64,000 nt of DNA from Flavobacterium sp. CBA20B-1 (GCF_028473145.1 NZ_CP092370.1:2356001-2420000), one strand, 5' to 3'. Positions 1 to 8,380 are shown, counted from the first letter of the stretch. The notes: a model not told the origin generated them from the letters alone. A program made the numbers and translations.

Positions 1-803
1 TAAATTAATTCGTTGTTTTTCTCGTTGCTCCAATTTTTTATTTGAACATGTTCTTTTAAAAATGCATCAATCTCACTTTCAGTAGGTAAAACCTCTACAT
101 TTCCTAAAATTCCCAAATCATTTCCTGCAAATATACCACTTTTTTTGGCATCTTCGGGTATGGCATCAACGCCAATTCCTAAAGTGGTTAGTGGTTTTTC
201 TACTTCGAACATTCCCGGTGTGGCACGTGTGTACCAATTGCCTCCCATGCGGGCAATTAAGTCGATTTTATGTTGATCGATTCCGCCTTTGCCATCTAAA
301 ACAGCTTCCGAAATATGAATTTTCACAACTTCGCAAATAATCATGTTTCCGGCACCACCTTGATCACCCAACGCAATAATATCATTTACTTTACATTCTA
401 ATTGTACCGGACTTTCGGCTACGCGAAACGGTTTCACCACATCTGAAGGCAGTTTTGTAAAGCCCGACTTTATAAATTCGTCCACCCCGTCGCCATATTC
501 TGTAGAAGATAACGAAAGCTGCTGCACCATATCGTAATTTGCAATGTTTATAACCACTTCTTTAGTAGCTTCACAGTTTAAAAGAGTGTGTTTTACGGTA
601 TTGTTTCGAACCCTACGCGCCGGTGAGAAAACCACAATCGGCGGATTAGAGCTAAAAATATTAAAAAAACTAAAAGGCGATAAATTGGGTGTTCCGTCTT
701 CGCTTATCGTACTGGCAAAAGCAATAGGGCGAGGGCCGATAGCACCTTGCAAATATGCTTGAACTTGTACCGGCGTTAAATCGGTGGGATGAATGCTGAA
801 CAT
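1..803 (-). CDS. Flavin reductase-like (FMN-binding split barrel) protein, partial at window edge
   Basis: The frame is open from an ATG at 803 down to the window edge, about 267 codons. The last two bases fit the start of a TAA/TAG stop, so the gene is probably almost complete. The N-terminus (HPTDLTPVQVQAYLQGAIGPRPIAFA, residues 5-30) and the following TISEDGTPNLSP/FSFFN stretch are typical of the flavin reductase-like domain, a split-barrel FMN binder of the cytoplasm. Later residues (GDQGGAGNMIICEV) agree with the family. Members bind FMN and many reduce flavins for partner oxygenases, but the real substrate here is unknown. No partner gene lies in the window. The assignment to the fold is firm and the reaction is inferred. 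Confidence 0.85.
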   Translation of the reverse strand, partial: MFSIHPTDLTPVQVQAYLQGAIGPRPIAFASTISEDGTPNLSPFSFFNIFSSNPPIVVFSPARRVRNNTVKHTLLNCEATKEVVINIANYDMVQQLSLSSTEYGDGVDEFIKSGFTKLPSDVVKPFRVAESPVQLECKVNDIIALGDQGGAGNMIICEVVKIHISEAVLDGKGGIDQHKIDLIARMGGNWYTRATPGMFEVEKPLTTLGIGVDAIPEDAKKSGIFAGNDLGILGNVEVLPTESEIDAFLKEHVQIKNWSNEKNNELI

Positions 804-928
804 AACTTAAAATTGGTTTCAACAAATATAAGTATTGCATGGAAAATTTTTGGTTCATTTTTCAAAATATTATTAACAAAATAACGTTTTAAAATAGTAT
901 CTTGCTTAGCATATTTCAAATTTTTTGC

Positions 929-2071
929 ATGTCTATACTTAAAAGAAGTTTGTACACCCGTTGGTTTCTCTTGATTTTTTCGCTGGGAATTTTAATTTTA
1001 ATTCTTTGGAATACGTATTTGCTTTTCCAGACATTTAAACATGAAGAACGTGTGAAAATGGAAATTTGGGCAGAAGCTAGTAAAAGTATGATTAACACAG
1101 ATAAAAATAGTGTTGATTTACCTTTGGCAGTTTTAAGTGGAAATACAACTATTCCTGCAATTCTTACTACAAAAACAGACAGTATTATTAGCCACTATAA
1201 CTTACCAGAAGAAGTTGAAGATGATTTGAAATTACAACATAAATTTTTAAATGATTTAAAAAAAGAAAACGCTCCTCTTGAAGTAAGATTTTTAGATGAA
1301 ATTCAATATGTTTATTACGGCAACTCATCATTAATCACCAAATTAAAATATTATCCTTTGGCTTTGGTGGCTATTTTGGTTTTGTTTGGTTTGCTGGTTT
1401 ACAGTTATTTTCGTACCAGTAGAATATCTTCTGAAAACAAGTTGTGGGCAGGTATGGCAAAAGAAACCGCACACCAAATCGGAACGCCGCTTTCTTCGTT
1501 AATGGGATGGATCGAAATCATGAAATTAGAAGAAATAGATGCGAATATTGTAGAGGAGGTGCAGAAAGATGTAAATCGTTTGCAGACAATTGCCGATCGT
1601 TTTTCAAAAATTGGATCCGAACCCAATTTGGAATTGTTGAATATTGTGACCGAAACAAAAAAATCATTTGATTATTTGCAATCGCGCAGTTCTAAACAAA
1701 TCGATTTTGACTTTGAAACCAATACCGATGTGGTAAACTTAATGCTGAACCCCACTTTGCACAGTTGGACAATTGAAAACCTTGTGAAAAACGCTATTGA
1801 TGCCATTAAAGGTAAAGGAAAAATTAAGGTTGAAATTAAAAATAGCGATGCTTTTATTCATATTTTAGTAACCGATACCGGTAAAGGAATTCCCAAAAGC
1901 CAATTCCGAAAAATATTTGAACCGGGTTTTTCTACCAAAAAGCGTGGTTGGGGATTGGGACTTTCGCTCACGCAACGCATTGTTGAAAAATATCACAAAG
2001 GAACAATCCGCGTTTTAAAATCTGAAATAGGCAAGGGAACAACTTTTTCTATTCAGTATAAGAAAATTTAG
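929..2071 (+). CDS. Membrane-bound sensor histidine kinase (orphan)
   Basis: The protein has 380 aa. An upstream TTG at 902 is in frame, but the ATG at 929 places the first transmembrane segment right at the N-terminus, so it is preferred. Order: TM1 (about 10-34), an extracytoplasmic segment of about 100 residues, TM2 (about 138-160), then the kinase core. The H-box AHQIGTPLSSL gives the phosphorylated His near residue 182. The HATPase domain shows an N-box (NLVKNAIDAI, about 285), G1 (DTGKGIP, about 316) and G2 (GWGLGLSL, about 340). No HAMP or PAS domain is evident and no response regulator gene is adjacent, so the partner must be elsewhere. The input signal is unknown. Confidence 0.9.
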   Translation: MSILKRSLYTRWFLLIFSLGILILILWNTYLLFQTFKHEERVKMEIWAEASKSMINTDKNSVDLPLAVLSGNTTIPAILTTKTDSIISHYNLPEEVEDDLKLQHKFLNDLKKENAPLEVRFLDEIQYVYYGNSSLITKLKYYPLALVAILVLFGLLVYSYFRTSRISSENKLWAGMAKETAHQIGTPLSSLMGWIEIMKLEEIDANIVEEVQKDVNRLQTIADRFSKIGSEPNLELLNIVTETKKSFDYLQSRSSKQIDFDFETNTDVVNLMLNPTLHSWTIENLVKNAIDAIKGKGKIKVEIKNSDAFIHILVTDTGKGIPKSQFRKIFEPGFSTKKRGWGLGLSLTQRIVEKYHKGTIRVLKSEIGKGTTFSIQYKKI

Positions 2072-2192
2072 AAAACTTTTACACAGTTAAAGTCATGGTA
2101 AGGTTGTCAAAATACGTTCAGAAAGTGCTGCCGGTCTTATTAAAACTGTTTTTCTGTTTTTTAGGATGATTTGTTTTGGTTCAAATTTCATT

Positions 2193-3038
2193 TTATTCTT
2201 CTTGCTCTGATTCATCTGCTTCATTTGCTATTTTTTCAACAGCTTCCATTGTCATTATTTCATAGGTATTGTCGTGAATCATCCACATATTTAGATAATT
2301 TTTAGAAACTACTATATGATTTTTCCATGAGGTGTATTTTCCATACAACATTAAAGTACAAACATCGGTTGGTGTTAAAAAATCGCCTGTCTCTGGTAAA
2401 TGTGAATGCATAGTAGATTCCACTTCTTGTTCATGATCATCAAATTCAATAGGAATAATATTTTGATGAAGGCTTTTTTTACTTATTAGTTCATTCTTTT
2501 TATTAAATGTTAAAAGATAATCGTTTCCAAAAATAACCACACCACTTATTGCCGGTCCGGTTAATACATAAACCTTATTTATATCTTTCTCGATTAAAGG
2601 AATTAAATTGTATTTAGTGTTATTGTAATGTTTAAATAAAACAGTATCATTTTCTATAACCTTTTGAGCACTTTTTCTTAAAAGATAAATCTCGTTTTCA
2701 TTGCTTTTGAAGTTTCGTTCTGTTAAATCTATAATCGCCTTATCTAAATCAAATTGATCATTATTAAATGTAACGGTTCCAATCACTTTTGGATTATGGT
2801 CGTTTGAATAAAAAGTACAAATATTGTTATTGTTTTCAGCATAGGAAAAATAGCCGCCAATTCGGTCTTTTGTTGGATACTGCGCAATGAACAAATCGGT
2901 TCCATGCCATGATGCCATTTCAGAATTGTACAGTTTAATTCCTTCTTTTTTTATTTCATTTATTTGTTCTTCTGCCGATTTTTGGGCATATAGGTTTATG
3001 CATGCTAGCAATGTAAGTAAATAAGTGATTTTTTTCAT
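2193..3038 (-). CDS. Secreted protein of unknown function
   Basis: The protein has 281 aa and begins with a signal peptide (MKKITYLLTLLACINLYAQK). A longer in-frame start at 3101 exists but would read through the HIT-gene terminator hairpin at 3073-3098, so the ATG at 3038 is chosen. The mature part is hydrophilic, with no lipobox and no C-terminal T9SS domain that I can see. The motifs MHSHLPETGDFLTPTD and YGKYTSWKNHIVVSK near residues 210-250 do not match a family I recognise. The C-terminus is acidic (EADESEQEE). It probably acts in the periplasm or outside the cell; the function is unknown. Confidence 0.7.
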   Translation of the reverse strand: MKKITYLLTLLACINLYAQKSAEEQINEIKKEGIKLYNSEMASWHGTDLFIAQYPTKDRIGGYFSYAENNNNICTFYSNDHNPKVIGTVTFNNDQFDLDKAIIDLTERNFKSNENEIYLLRKSAQKVIENDTVLFKHYNNTKYNLIPLIEKDINKVYVLTGPAISGVVIFGNDYLLTFNKKNELISKKSLHQNIIPIEFDDHEQEVESTMHSHLPETGDFLTPTDVCTLMLYGKYTSWKNHIVVSKNYLNMWMIHDNTYEIMTMEAVEKIANEADESEQEE

Positions 3039-3072
3039 AAAGATTATTTTTAAGGTATCTAAAATACAAAAA

Positions 3073-3098
3073 AATCCCTTTGAAATTTCAAAGGGATG
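3073..3098 (-). terminator. Intrinsic terminator after the HIT gene
   Basis: A 12-bp perfect inverted repeat (ATCCCTTTGAAA/TTTCAAAGGGAT) is followed on the minus strand by a run of seven T. It lies 5 bp after the HIT gene stop. Confidence 0.85.
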
Positions 3099-3102
3099 CA
3101 TT

Positions 3103-3489
3103 TTATAAATTCGCTGCTATTTTTTGGGCAGTTTCTTCAAATTCATCTTTTGTTAGTGCCGCTTTTCGCTGAAAACGCATATCGTCCATATCTTGTAACG
3201 GAATTAAATGCACATGCACATGAGGAACTTCTAAACCAACAACTGCAACACCTACACGCTTGCAAGGAACAGCTTTTTCAATTGCTTGTGCCACATCATA
3301 CGAAAATTCCATTAAACGCGTATATAAACCTTTTTCCATTTCAAAAATCTTATTGATTTCTTGCTTGGGCACGCACAGTGTATGTCCTTTTGCATTGGGG
3401 TTTATGTCTAAAAAAGCAATAAACTCATCGTTTTCTGCTACTTTGTATGATGGAATTTCTCCGTTGATGATTTTTGTGAAAATACTCAT
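3103..3489 (-). CDS. HIT family nucleotide hydrolase
   Basis: The 128-aa cytosolic protein has the usual HINT/HIT length. It starts with the family signature (FTKIINGEIPSYKV) and has the catalytic histidine triad HVHVHLIP near residue 92, with the preceding VVGLEVP. HIT proteins hydrolyse nucleoside phosphoramidates or dinucleotides. The gene follows greA by 12 bp on the same strand, so the two are probably co-transcribed and end at the hairpin at 3073-3098. The exact substrate cannot be read from the sequence. Confidence 0.92.
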   Translation of the reverse strand: MSIFTKIINGEIPSYKVAENDEFIAFLDINPNAKGHTLCVPKQEINKIFEMEKGLYTRLMEFSYDVAQAIEKAVPCKRVGVAVVGLEVPHVHVHLIPLQDMDDMRFQRKAALTKDEFEETAQKIAANL

Positions 3490-3501
3490 GTTTTGTCGGA
3501 A

Positions 3502-3978
3502 TTAATCTCTAGTGATTTCTAAAATTTCAAATTTCAAAGTGCCATTTGGTACGCTGATTTCAGCAATTTCGCCAACCGATTTGCCCAACAACCCTTTTCC
3601 AATAGGTGAGGTAACCGAAATTTTCCCGGCTTTTAAATCGGCTTCGCTTTCTGCAACCAATTTATATTTAATCTCCATTCCGTTGGTTTGGTTTTTAATG
3701 CGAACAGTAGATAACACCAATACTTTAGAGGTGTCTAACTGCGATTCGTCAATTAAACGAGCGTTTGCCAAAACTTCTTCCATTTTCGCAATTTTTAGTT
3801 CTAACAAACCTTGTGCTTCTTTGGCAGCATCGTATTCTGCATTTTCAGACAAATCGCCTTTGTCGCGTGCATCTGCAATTGCCTGTGAGGCTTTTGGACG
3901 TTCCACGCTTTTTAAATGCTCAACTTCATCTCTTAATTTCTTTAAGCCTTCTGCGGTGTAATAGGATACGTTACTCAT
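3502..3978 (-). CDS. greA: Transcription elongation factor GreA
   Basis: The 158-aa protein is the standard GreA length when started at the ATG at 3978; the in-frame TTG at 3984 adds only two residues. The N-terminal coiled coil (residues 1-75, with LSENAEYDAAKEAQ near the tip carrying the acidic residues) is followed by the C-terminal FKBP-like domain (SPIGKGLLGKSVGE near 125). GreA enters the RNA polymerase secondary channel and stimulates cleavage of backtracked RNA. The gene has a consensus promoter at 4077-4107 and a leader of about 90 nt that contains a terminator hairpin (see findings). HIT follows downstream. Confidence 0.96.
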   Translation of the reverse strand: MSNVSYYTAEGLKKLRDEVEHLKSVERPKASQAIADARDKGDLSENAEYDAAKEAQGLLELKIAKMEEVLANARLIDESQLDTSKVLVLSTVRIKNQTNGMEIKYKLVAESEADLKAGKISVTSPIGKGLLGKSVGEIAEISVPNGTLKFEILEITRD

Positions 3979-4003
3979 TTTCAATTCAATTTATAAAACA
4001 GAA

Positions 4004-4028
4004 AAAATCCCATACATACGGGATTTTG
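4004..4028 (-). terminator. Terminator-like hairpin inside the greA leader
   Basis: On the minus strand AAAATCCC, an 8-nt loop and GGGATTTT form an 8-bp stem followed by a T-rich run. It lies between the greA promoter (-7 box at 4077-4084) and the greA start (3978), so it may end part of the transcripts early. The gene on the other side is divergent, so this is not the terminator of an upstream gene. Confidence 0.6.
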
Positions 4029-4076
4029 TTTCTTATGCGTTTATTATGTTAATATTTGTTACATTTTTATATAGGT

Positions 4077-4107
4077 CAAAGTTAAATAATTAAATTTGTT
4101 TTTCAAA
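4077..4107 (-). promoter_or_regulatory. greA promoter (Flavobacteriia consensus)
   Basis: On the minus strand a TTTG box (4107-4104) is followed after exactly 19 nt by TAACTTTG (4084-4077), a perfect TAnnTTTG -7 element. Transcription should begin near 4070. The spacing equals that of the tRNA-fMet promoter in this window. Confidence 0.6.
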
Positions 4108-4116
4108 TGTTTTGTA

Positions 4117-4542
4117 ATGAAAAAATTGTTTACTGTAATAATTGGGGCTGCATTTGCTTTGAGTGCTTGTTCGAAAGATGAATGGGATACCCGAAACCCA
4201 TATTTACCTGAAATTGCGGTGAATGTACCTATAAATACGGCTTTGCCCACTTATAATAAATTGCAATATCCAGGCAATGCCGTGTATGTGTCGGGTTATG
4301 GTATTAATGGTTTTTTTGTGATTAATACCGGAACAGGTATTCGGGCTTTTGAAGCTACTTGCGCGAACCATGCCATTAATGGTTGTTCAAAATTAACGTT
4401 GAATGGGGTGGAAGCTACTTGTGGTTGTTCAGATGCTTTGATTTATAATTTATATTTGGGTTTAGCTACAACCGAAGCGCAATATCCACTCAAAGAATAT
4501 AGGGTGATGCAAAGCGGAACTATTCTGAATGTTTATAATTAA
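4117..4542 (+). CDS. Lipoprotein with a degenerate Rieske-like domain
   Basis: The 141-aa protein starts at the ATG at 4117 with a lipoprotein signal (LSAC, Cys near residue 18); the in-frame codon at 4096 is poorer because it lies ahead of the signal. The domain around residues 80-120 contains TCANH followed, about 20 residues later, by CGCSD. This resembles the two cluster-binding loops of Rieske [2Fe-2S] proteins (CxH and CxxH), but the second histidine is absent, so cluster binding is doubtful. The protein is probably anchored in the outer or inner membrane. The gene is divergent from greA and ends at a bidirectional terminator. The Rieske link is an inference from spacing and residues. 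Confidence 0.65.
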   Translation: MKKLFTVIIGAAFALSACSKDEWDTRNPYLPEIAVNVPINTALPTYNKLQYPGNAVYVSGYGINGFFVINTGTGIRAFEATCANHAINGCSKLTLNGVEATCGCSDALIYNLYLGLATTEAQYPLKEYRVMQSGTILNVYN

Positions 4543-4544
4543 AT

Positions 4545-4577
4545 AAAACGAGCACCATTAAAAGATGCTCGTTTTTG
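4545..4577. terminator. Bidirectional terminator between lipoprotein gene and TonB receptor
   Basis: The hairpin AAAACGAGCA, an 11-nt loop and TGCTCGTTTT has A and T flanks that can serve both convergent genes. Confidence 0.8.
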
Positions 4578-4603
4578 GTTGTTGATTATTAAGGTTGATT
4601 AGA

Positions 4604-6781
4604 CTAAAATTTAAGGGTTACACCACCCAGAATGTTGAATTGTGCTTGCGGATAGTATCCTGCGCCTTCTCTGGTTATTATATTGCCAGGATTCGACCAA
4701 TCGTCATCATAGGTGTAATAATACCCGTTTGAAATATATTTTACGTTAAAAATATTATTTGCCAATAAATTGAAGGAAACCGATTGAAACCATTTTTTTA
4801 AAGGCATTTCATACACCACATTGATATCGTTTGTTAGGTACGAATCTAACTTTGATGCATCGGAATCGGTGTTCCCCATATATTGTTCGCCCACAAATTT
4901 GGTAAGCCATGTAAGGTTTAATTGCTTAACGGGAGAAAAAGTTAAGGCATTCCCCACGATTACGTTGGGCGAAAACGATATGTTGGTGTTTCCTAAATGT
5001 ACCAGCGAACCATCTATTTGTGCTTTGTAATCGATGTTTTTATTGGAACTTAAAGTAATATTTGGGTTTATCAACCATTTCGGAGCAAATTGCCACGAAC
5101 CATCTATTTCAATTCCCAAGCGGTAGCTGTTACCGCTGTTTTCACGCAAAGCTGCACCAACATCGTTCAAAGCACCTGTTAAAACCAATTGATCTTTGTA
5201 CAACATATAATATCCGTTTACGTTTACCGCCAATTTTTGTGAAGCATATCTCCATCCTAGTTCAAAATCATTCAATTTTTCGGGGCGCGGATTGCCGTTT
5301 TCATAATCGCTGCGATTTGGTTCGCGATTTGCTCTCGCATACGAAAAATAAGCACTGCTGGAATCGTTCATTTTATAGGTGATACCTGCTTTTGGGTTAA
5401 AGAAATTAAAGGTGTCGTTTACCAAACCTGTTTCGTTTCCGTTGGCTTTATACGCCACATTGCGCAACTGTAAATCTCCGAATAAAATCCATTGTTCGTT
5501 AAAGATATAACTGGCTTTTAAAAAACCATTGACATCATTTTTGGTAGAATAATCGCTGTAATATTTTTGTTTAAATTGATTGATTGGCTGGCTGCGCACC
5601 CACAAAACTTCTCCAAAATGATCGTTCTCGTATCTGTTTGCCGCACCACCAAAAAGCACTTCCAAATTGTCTTTGTTGTACTGAGCAGAAAAGGTAACCC
5701 CGTAGAATTGATTATCCAAGTATTTTCTGCGGATCAAATCAGATGATTCGTTGGTTTCGTCATTTACGGCAATAGGCAATATGTTATAATCGGCAAGATC
5801 TTCATCTACCTTATAATTTTCAAAATAACCGAAACCTTTGGTGTAATGAACCGCCACATTGGAATTCCAATTGCTGTTCCATTTTTCGTTCCAATGTAGC
5901 TGGTAATGGTCTTGTTTGTAATTATCGGTTTCGTTATCATAAAACTGCATATTGCCTTCATTGTCATAATACATGCCCGAAGTGTTAAATCGGCGACCGT
6001 ATTTGTCAATATCTTTTTGCTCTAAACCATTCCAAGCTTGATACGTTTTTTCGTTTCCGCCAAAAACCAATGCTTTCAACAATGTACCTTCGTTAATAAA
6101 AGTTCCTTGTAAAAAGTACGAGTTCAGTTTAGATGATGCGCGATCAATGTATCCGTCTGAATACAAATTTGACAAACGCCCCGTTAATTCAAAGGTGTTG
6201 TTTACCAATCCGGTACTGAATTTCGCCGTATGTTTTCTTGTGTTGAAACTTCCGATTGAGTTAGCAATTTCGCCATTGGCATCATACGAAAACTTATCGG
6301 TCAATAAGTTTAAACTTGCTCCAAAAGCACCCGATCCGTTGGTAGATGTTCCCACACCGCGCTGTAATTGCAGATTCTCCACACTTGAAACAAAATCGGG
6401 CATGTTTACCCAAAAACTTCCGTGCGATTCGGCATCGTTGTATGGAATACCGTTAATGGTTACGTTGATACGCGTACCATCGCTACCACGAACTCGAATT
6501 CCGGTATAGCCCACGCCGTTACCGGCATCGGTAGTTGTAACAACCGACGGCATAAAGTTCATTAAAACAGGAATATCCTGACCCAAATTGCGTTTTGCCA
6601 GTTCTTCTTTGCTTAAATTGCTATAAGCGATAGGTGTTTTGTTGGTTGCGCGAACGGCTTGTACCAAAACTTCATCTAAAGTTTCCGATGAAATAGTGTC
6701 GTTCTTAGTGTTGGTTTGCGTTTGTGCCTGCATGGAAATTGCCGAAAGACAAAAACCTGCAAACAAAAAATGAGTTTTCAT
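4604..6781 (-). CDS. TonB-dependent outer-membrane receptor under TPP riboswitch control
   Basis: The 725-aa protein starts at the ATG at 6781, giving a clean signal peptide (MKTHFLFAGFCLSAISMQAQ). The TonB-box/plug region (DEVLVQAVRATNKTPIAYS, then LGQDIPVLMNFMPSVV and GVGYTGIRVRGSDGTRINV) is followed by a 22-strand-type barrel that ends in the terminal aromatic LGGVTLKF. It would import a substrate across the outer membrane using TonB energy. A TPP riboswitch lies about 105 bp upstream on the same strand, so the cargo is probably thiamine or a precursor such as HMP, as known for riboswitch-controlled receptors in Bacteroidota. No inner-membrane transporter or thiamine biosynthesis gene is adjacent. 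Confidence 0.9.
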   Translation of the reverse strand: MKTHFLFAGFCLSAISMQAQTQTNTKNDTISSETLDEVLVQAVRATNKTPIAYSNLSKEELAKRNLGQDIPVLMNFMPSVVTTTDAGNGVGYTGIRVRGSDGTRINVTINGIPYNDAESHGSFWVNMPDFVSSVENLQLQRGVGTSTNGSGAFGASLNLLTDKFSYDANGEIANSIGSFNTRKHTAKFSTGLVNNTFELTGRLSNLYSDGYIDRASSKLNSYFLQGTFINEGTLLKALVFGGNEKTYQAWNGLEQKDIDKYGRRFNTSGMYYDNEGNMQFYDNETDNYKQDHYQLHWNEKWNSNWNSNVAVHYTKGFGYFENYKVDEDLADYNILPIAVNDETNESSDLIRRKYLDNQFYGVTFSAQYNKDNLEVLFGGAANRYENDHFGEVLWVRSQPINQFKQKYYSDYSTKNDVNGFLKASYIFNEQWILFGDLQLRNVAYKANGNETGLVNDTFNFFNPKAGITYKMNDSSSAYFSYARANREPNRSDYENGNPRPEKLNDFELGWRYASQKLAVNVNGYYMLYKDQLVLTGALNDVGAALRENSGNSYRLGIEIDGSWQFAPKWLINPNITLSSNKNIDYKAQIDGSLVHLGNTNISFSPNVIVGNALTFSPVKQLNLTWLTKFVGEQYMGNTDSDASKLDSYLTNDINVVYEMPLKKWFQSVSFNLLANNIFNVKYISNGYYYTYDDDWSNPGNIITREGAGYYPQAQFNILGGVTLKF

Positions 6782-6885
6782 TCGTAAAAATAATTTTACA
6801 AATAAAAGGGGCATTTATTTTGTTTCGATTAATAAAAATGTTTTCGTTACGAACAGCAACTTATGCGTGCACTCATAAAGTGTAT

Positions 6886-6963
6886 TGTTCCTTTCCCTTG
6901 GCAGCATTACCTGCCCAGGTTCAACGGGTATGATCTCAGCCGTACGGCACCCCTTTGAGACGA
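6886..6963 (-). promoter_or_regulatory. TPP (thiamine pyrophosphate) riboswitch
   Basis: Read on the minus strand, the segment has the conserved THI-box blocks in order: AGGGGTGCC, a short stem, GGCTGAGATCATACCC, TTGAACCTG, GGTAATGCTGCC and AAGGGAAAGG. CTGAGA and ACCTG..GGTAATGC form the pyrimidine- and pyrophosphate-sensing helices. It sits in the 5' leader of the TonB receptor gene. Binding of TPP should reduce expression of the receptor. Confidence 0.93.
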
Positions 6964-7023
6964 TGCAAAGATAATTCTTTTTTTGAGAAGAAAGAGAAAA
7001 GATTATAGAAAAAAGACGAACTA

Positions 7024-7205
7024 TTAGAAGGCAGCACCTTGTAACCCTTTTTTCTTTTGATTAAAATGTTTTCGTTCTTCTTTTAAAGTAATTTGTTTTT
7101 TTTCATCGGTTAATTTTTCATTATTTTAATACTTGCAACAGCAATTTCGTGCTGTACTTGTAAACGCATTAATGTTTGTTTTGGAGCTTTTGAATGATTG
7201 TGCAT
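7024..7205 (-). pseudogene. Small gene (about 60 aa) broken by a one-base frameshift
   Basis: An ATG at 7205 opens a 31-codon frame ending at 7110 (MHNHSKAPKQTLMRLQVQ...). An adjoining frame, read from the same A5 run near 7114-7118 and ending at 7024, continues as KLTDEKKQITLKEER and ends KKGLQGAAF. Adding one A to the run joins them into a single basic, helix-rich protein of about 60 aa with sensible codon use in both halves. It is too short for usual ORF cut-offs. It may be a pseudogene, a sequencing error, or a frameshifted gene. I do not recognise the family. Confidence 0.5.
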
Positions 7206-7254
7206 AGATTTTAATTGAGGATTAATTGGAAGAATGATAATAAAAAAAGAACTA

Positions 7255-7707
7255 TCAAAAGATAGTTCCTAATTGAATTCTATTAGCTACTGTGCTCATT
7301 ATAAGTTTTGAATCATATTTCTTATTTAACTCACTAAATAATGTATTTGATTCTTTTTTTGCCTCTAAATCATATTCCGCAAGTTTAAATGCTTTTAAAA
7401 TTGCGGCTTTAGCTTCAGACTTTGACGCAAATGTAGTTTTGGAAAAATTTTCATCTAACCACGAGTCAAGGTTATCTAACGATTTAATATCTAACCACCT
7501 TTTTGCTTTTGTTTTTGAAGCAATATCTTTTGTTATGATTTGATATTCTCTATAGTTATCAGATGATATATATTTTTTGTAAGCATCTTCATATTTTATG
7601 TATAATTCATCTTTTAAAATATCTGTATTTTGTGCAAATGAATTATTTGAAAATGTTATAAAAACAAATACTAAAGAGAGTTTTAAAATTAAATTACTTA
7701 ATCTCAT
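7255..7707 (-). CDS. Small secreted protein, unknown; distant paralogue of its neighbour
   Basis: The 150-aa protein has a signal peptide (hydrophobic LILKLSLVFVFITF, cleavage near SFAQ). The mature part is helical and charged. Its motif YISSDNYREY...L-DIKSLDNLDSWLDEN...TTFAS aligns with YINSQEYIVY...LSDINSMEKLESYVNNN...TNFSS in the gene just upstream (7715-8380), so the two are probably diverged duplicates. The gap between them is 7 bp, which implies one operon. No known domain or catalytic motif was recognised. Confidence 0.65.
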   Translation of the reverse strand: MRLSNLILKLSLVFVFITFSNNSFAQNTDILKDELYIKYEDAYKKYISSDNYREYQIITKDIASKTKAKRWLDIKSLDNLDSWLDENFSKTTFASKSEAKAAILKAFKLAEYDLEAKKESNTLFSELNKKYDSKLIMSTVANRIQLGTIF

Positions 7708-7714
7708 TTTATTC

Positions 7715-8380
7715 TTATTTTGTTATACAATCTTTAAAGGCGCTATCGCAATTATCTCTTCCTATTTTTAATGCAACTTCTGCCATAACATAGTTATTAT
7801 GCGCATCTCTAGATGATATACTGCCGTCCTTTTGTGCCTGTAAAGTTTCTTTCATGCTTTTGGCATATTGACTAGTAACATCATCATTGCAACTTTTATA
7901 GTCTTTTTCACAATCTGCATTAGCTGTTCTATTTGAACCAAACCATGTACCGAAATATCCTTCTAATATTGTTAGGTCTGTAGCTAAAACAAGATCTTTA
8001 AACTTTACATATGAAGGTGTTCCTTTTAATGTAGCTATTAAGTTTAATAAATTTGTCTTTTTTGAACTAAATTGAGTATAACTTGAGAAATTTGTTAAAT
8101 GTAAATTATTGTTAACATAACTTTCTAACTTTTCCATTGAATTTATATCACTTAAAGAACCTTTGTAATTTAAAAGCGATGTAAAATCAGATACCGCTTC
8201 ATCATAAACGATATATTCTTGTGAGTTAATATATTCTTCAAAAATAGAATTGTTTTCATCAGATTTTAATCCAAGAACTGTTTTTGTTTCATTTTTGGAA
8301 TTAGAGTTTTCTAATTGATTATCAGTCGAGCATGAGATGAACGTTGTTGTTAATAAGCCCAAGATAAAAATTTTTTTCAT
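7715..8380 (-). CDS. Lipoprotein of unknown function
   Basis: The 221-aa protein has a lipobox (TFISCSTD, Cys near residue 17) after a short signal peptide, so it is membrane-anchored. Residues 45-100 resemble the small secreted protein encoded 7 bp downstream. The C-terminal part carries several cysteines (ADCEKDYKSCNDD, DNCDSAFKDC), which could form disulfides in the periplasm. That Cys-containing tail is missing in the downstream paralogue. No function can be assigned. Confidence 0.7.
   Translation of the reverse strand: MKKIFILGLLTTTFISCSTDNQLENSNSKNETKTVLGLKSDENNSIFEEYINSQEYIVYDEAVSDFTSLLNYKGSLSDINSMEKLESYVNNNLHLTNFSSYTQFSSKKTNLLNLIATLKGTPSYVKFKDLVLATDLTILEGYFGTWFGSNRTANADCEKDYKSCNDDVTSQYAKSMKETLQAQKDGSISSRDAHNNYVMAEVALKIGRDNCDSAFKDCITK

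Noticed and set aside
3096..3505. Plus-strand frames over the HIT gene (3096-3356, 3260-3505).
   Set aside because: They lie opposite a clear HIT gene with the full His triad and have no family character.
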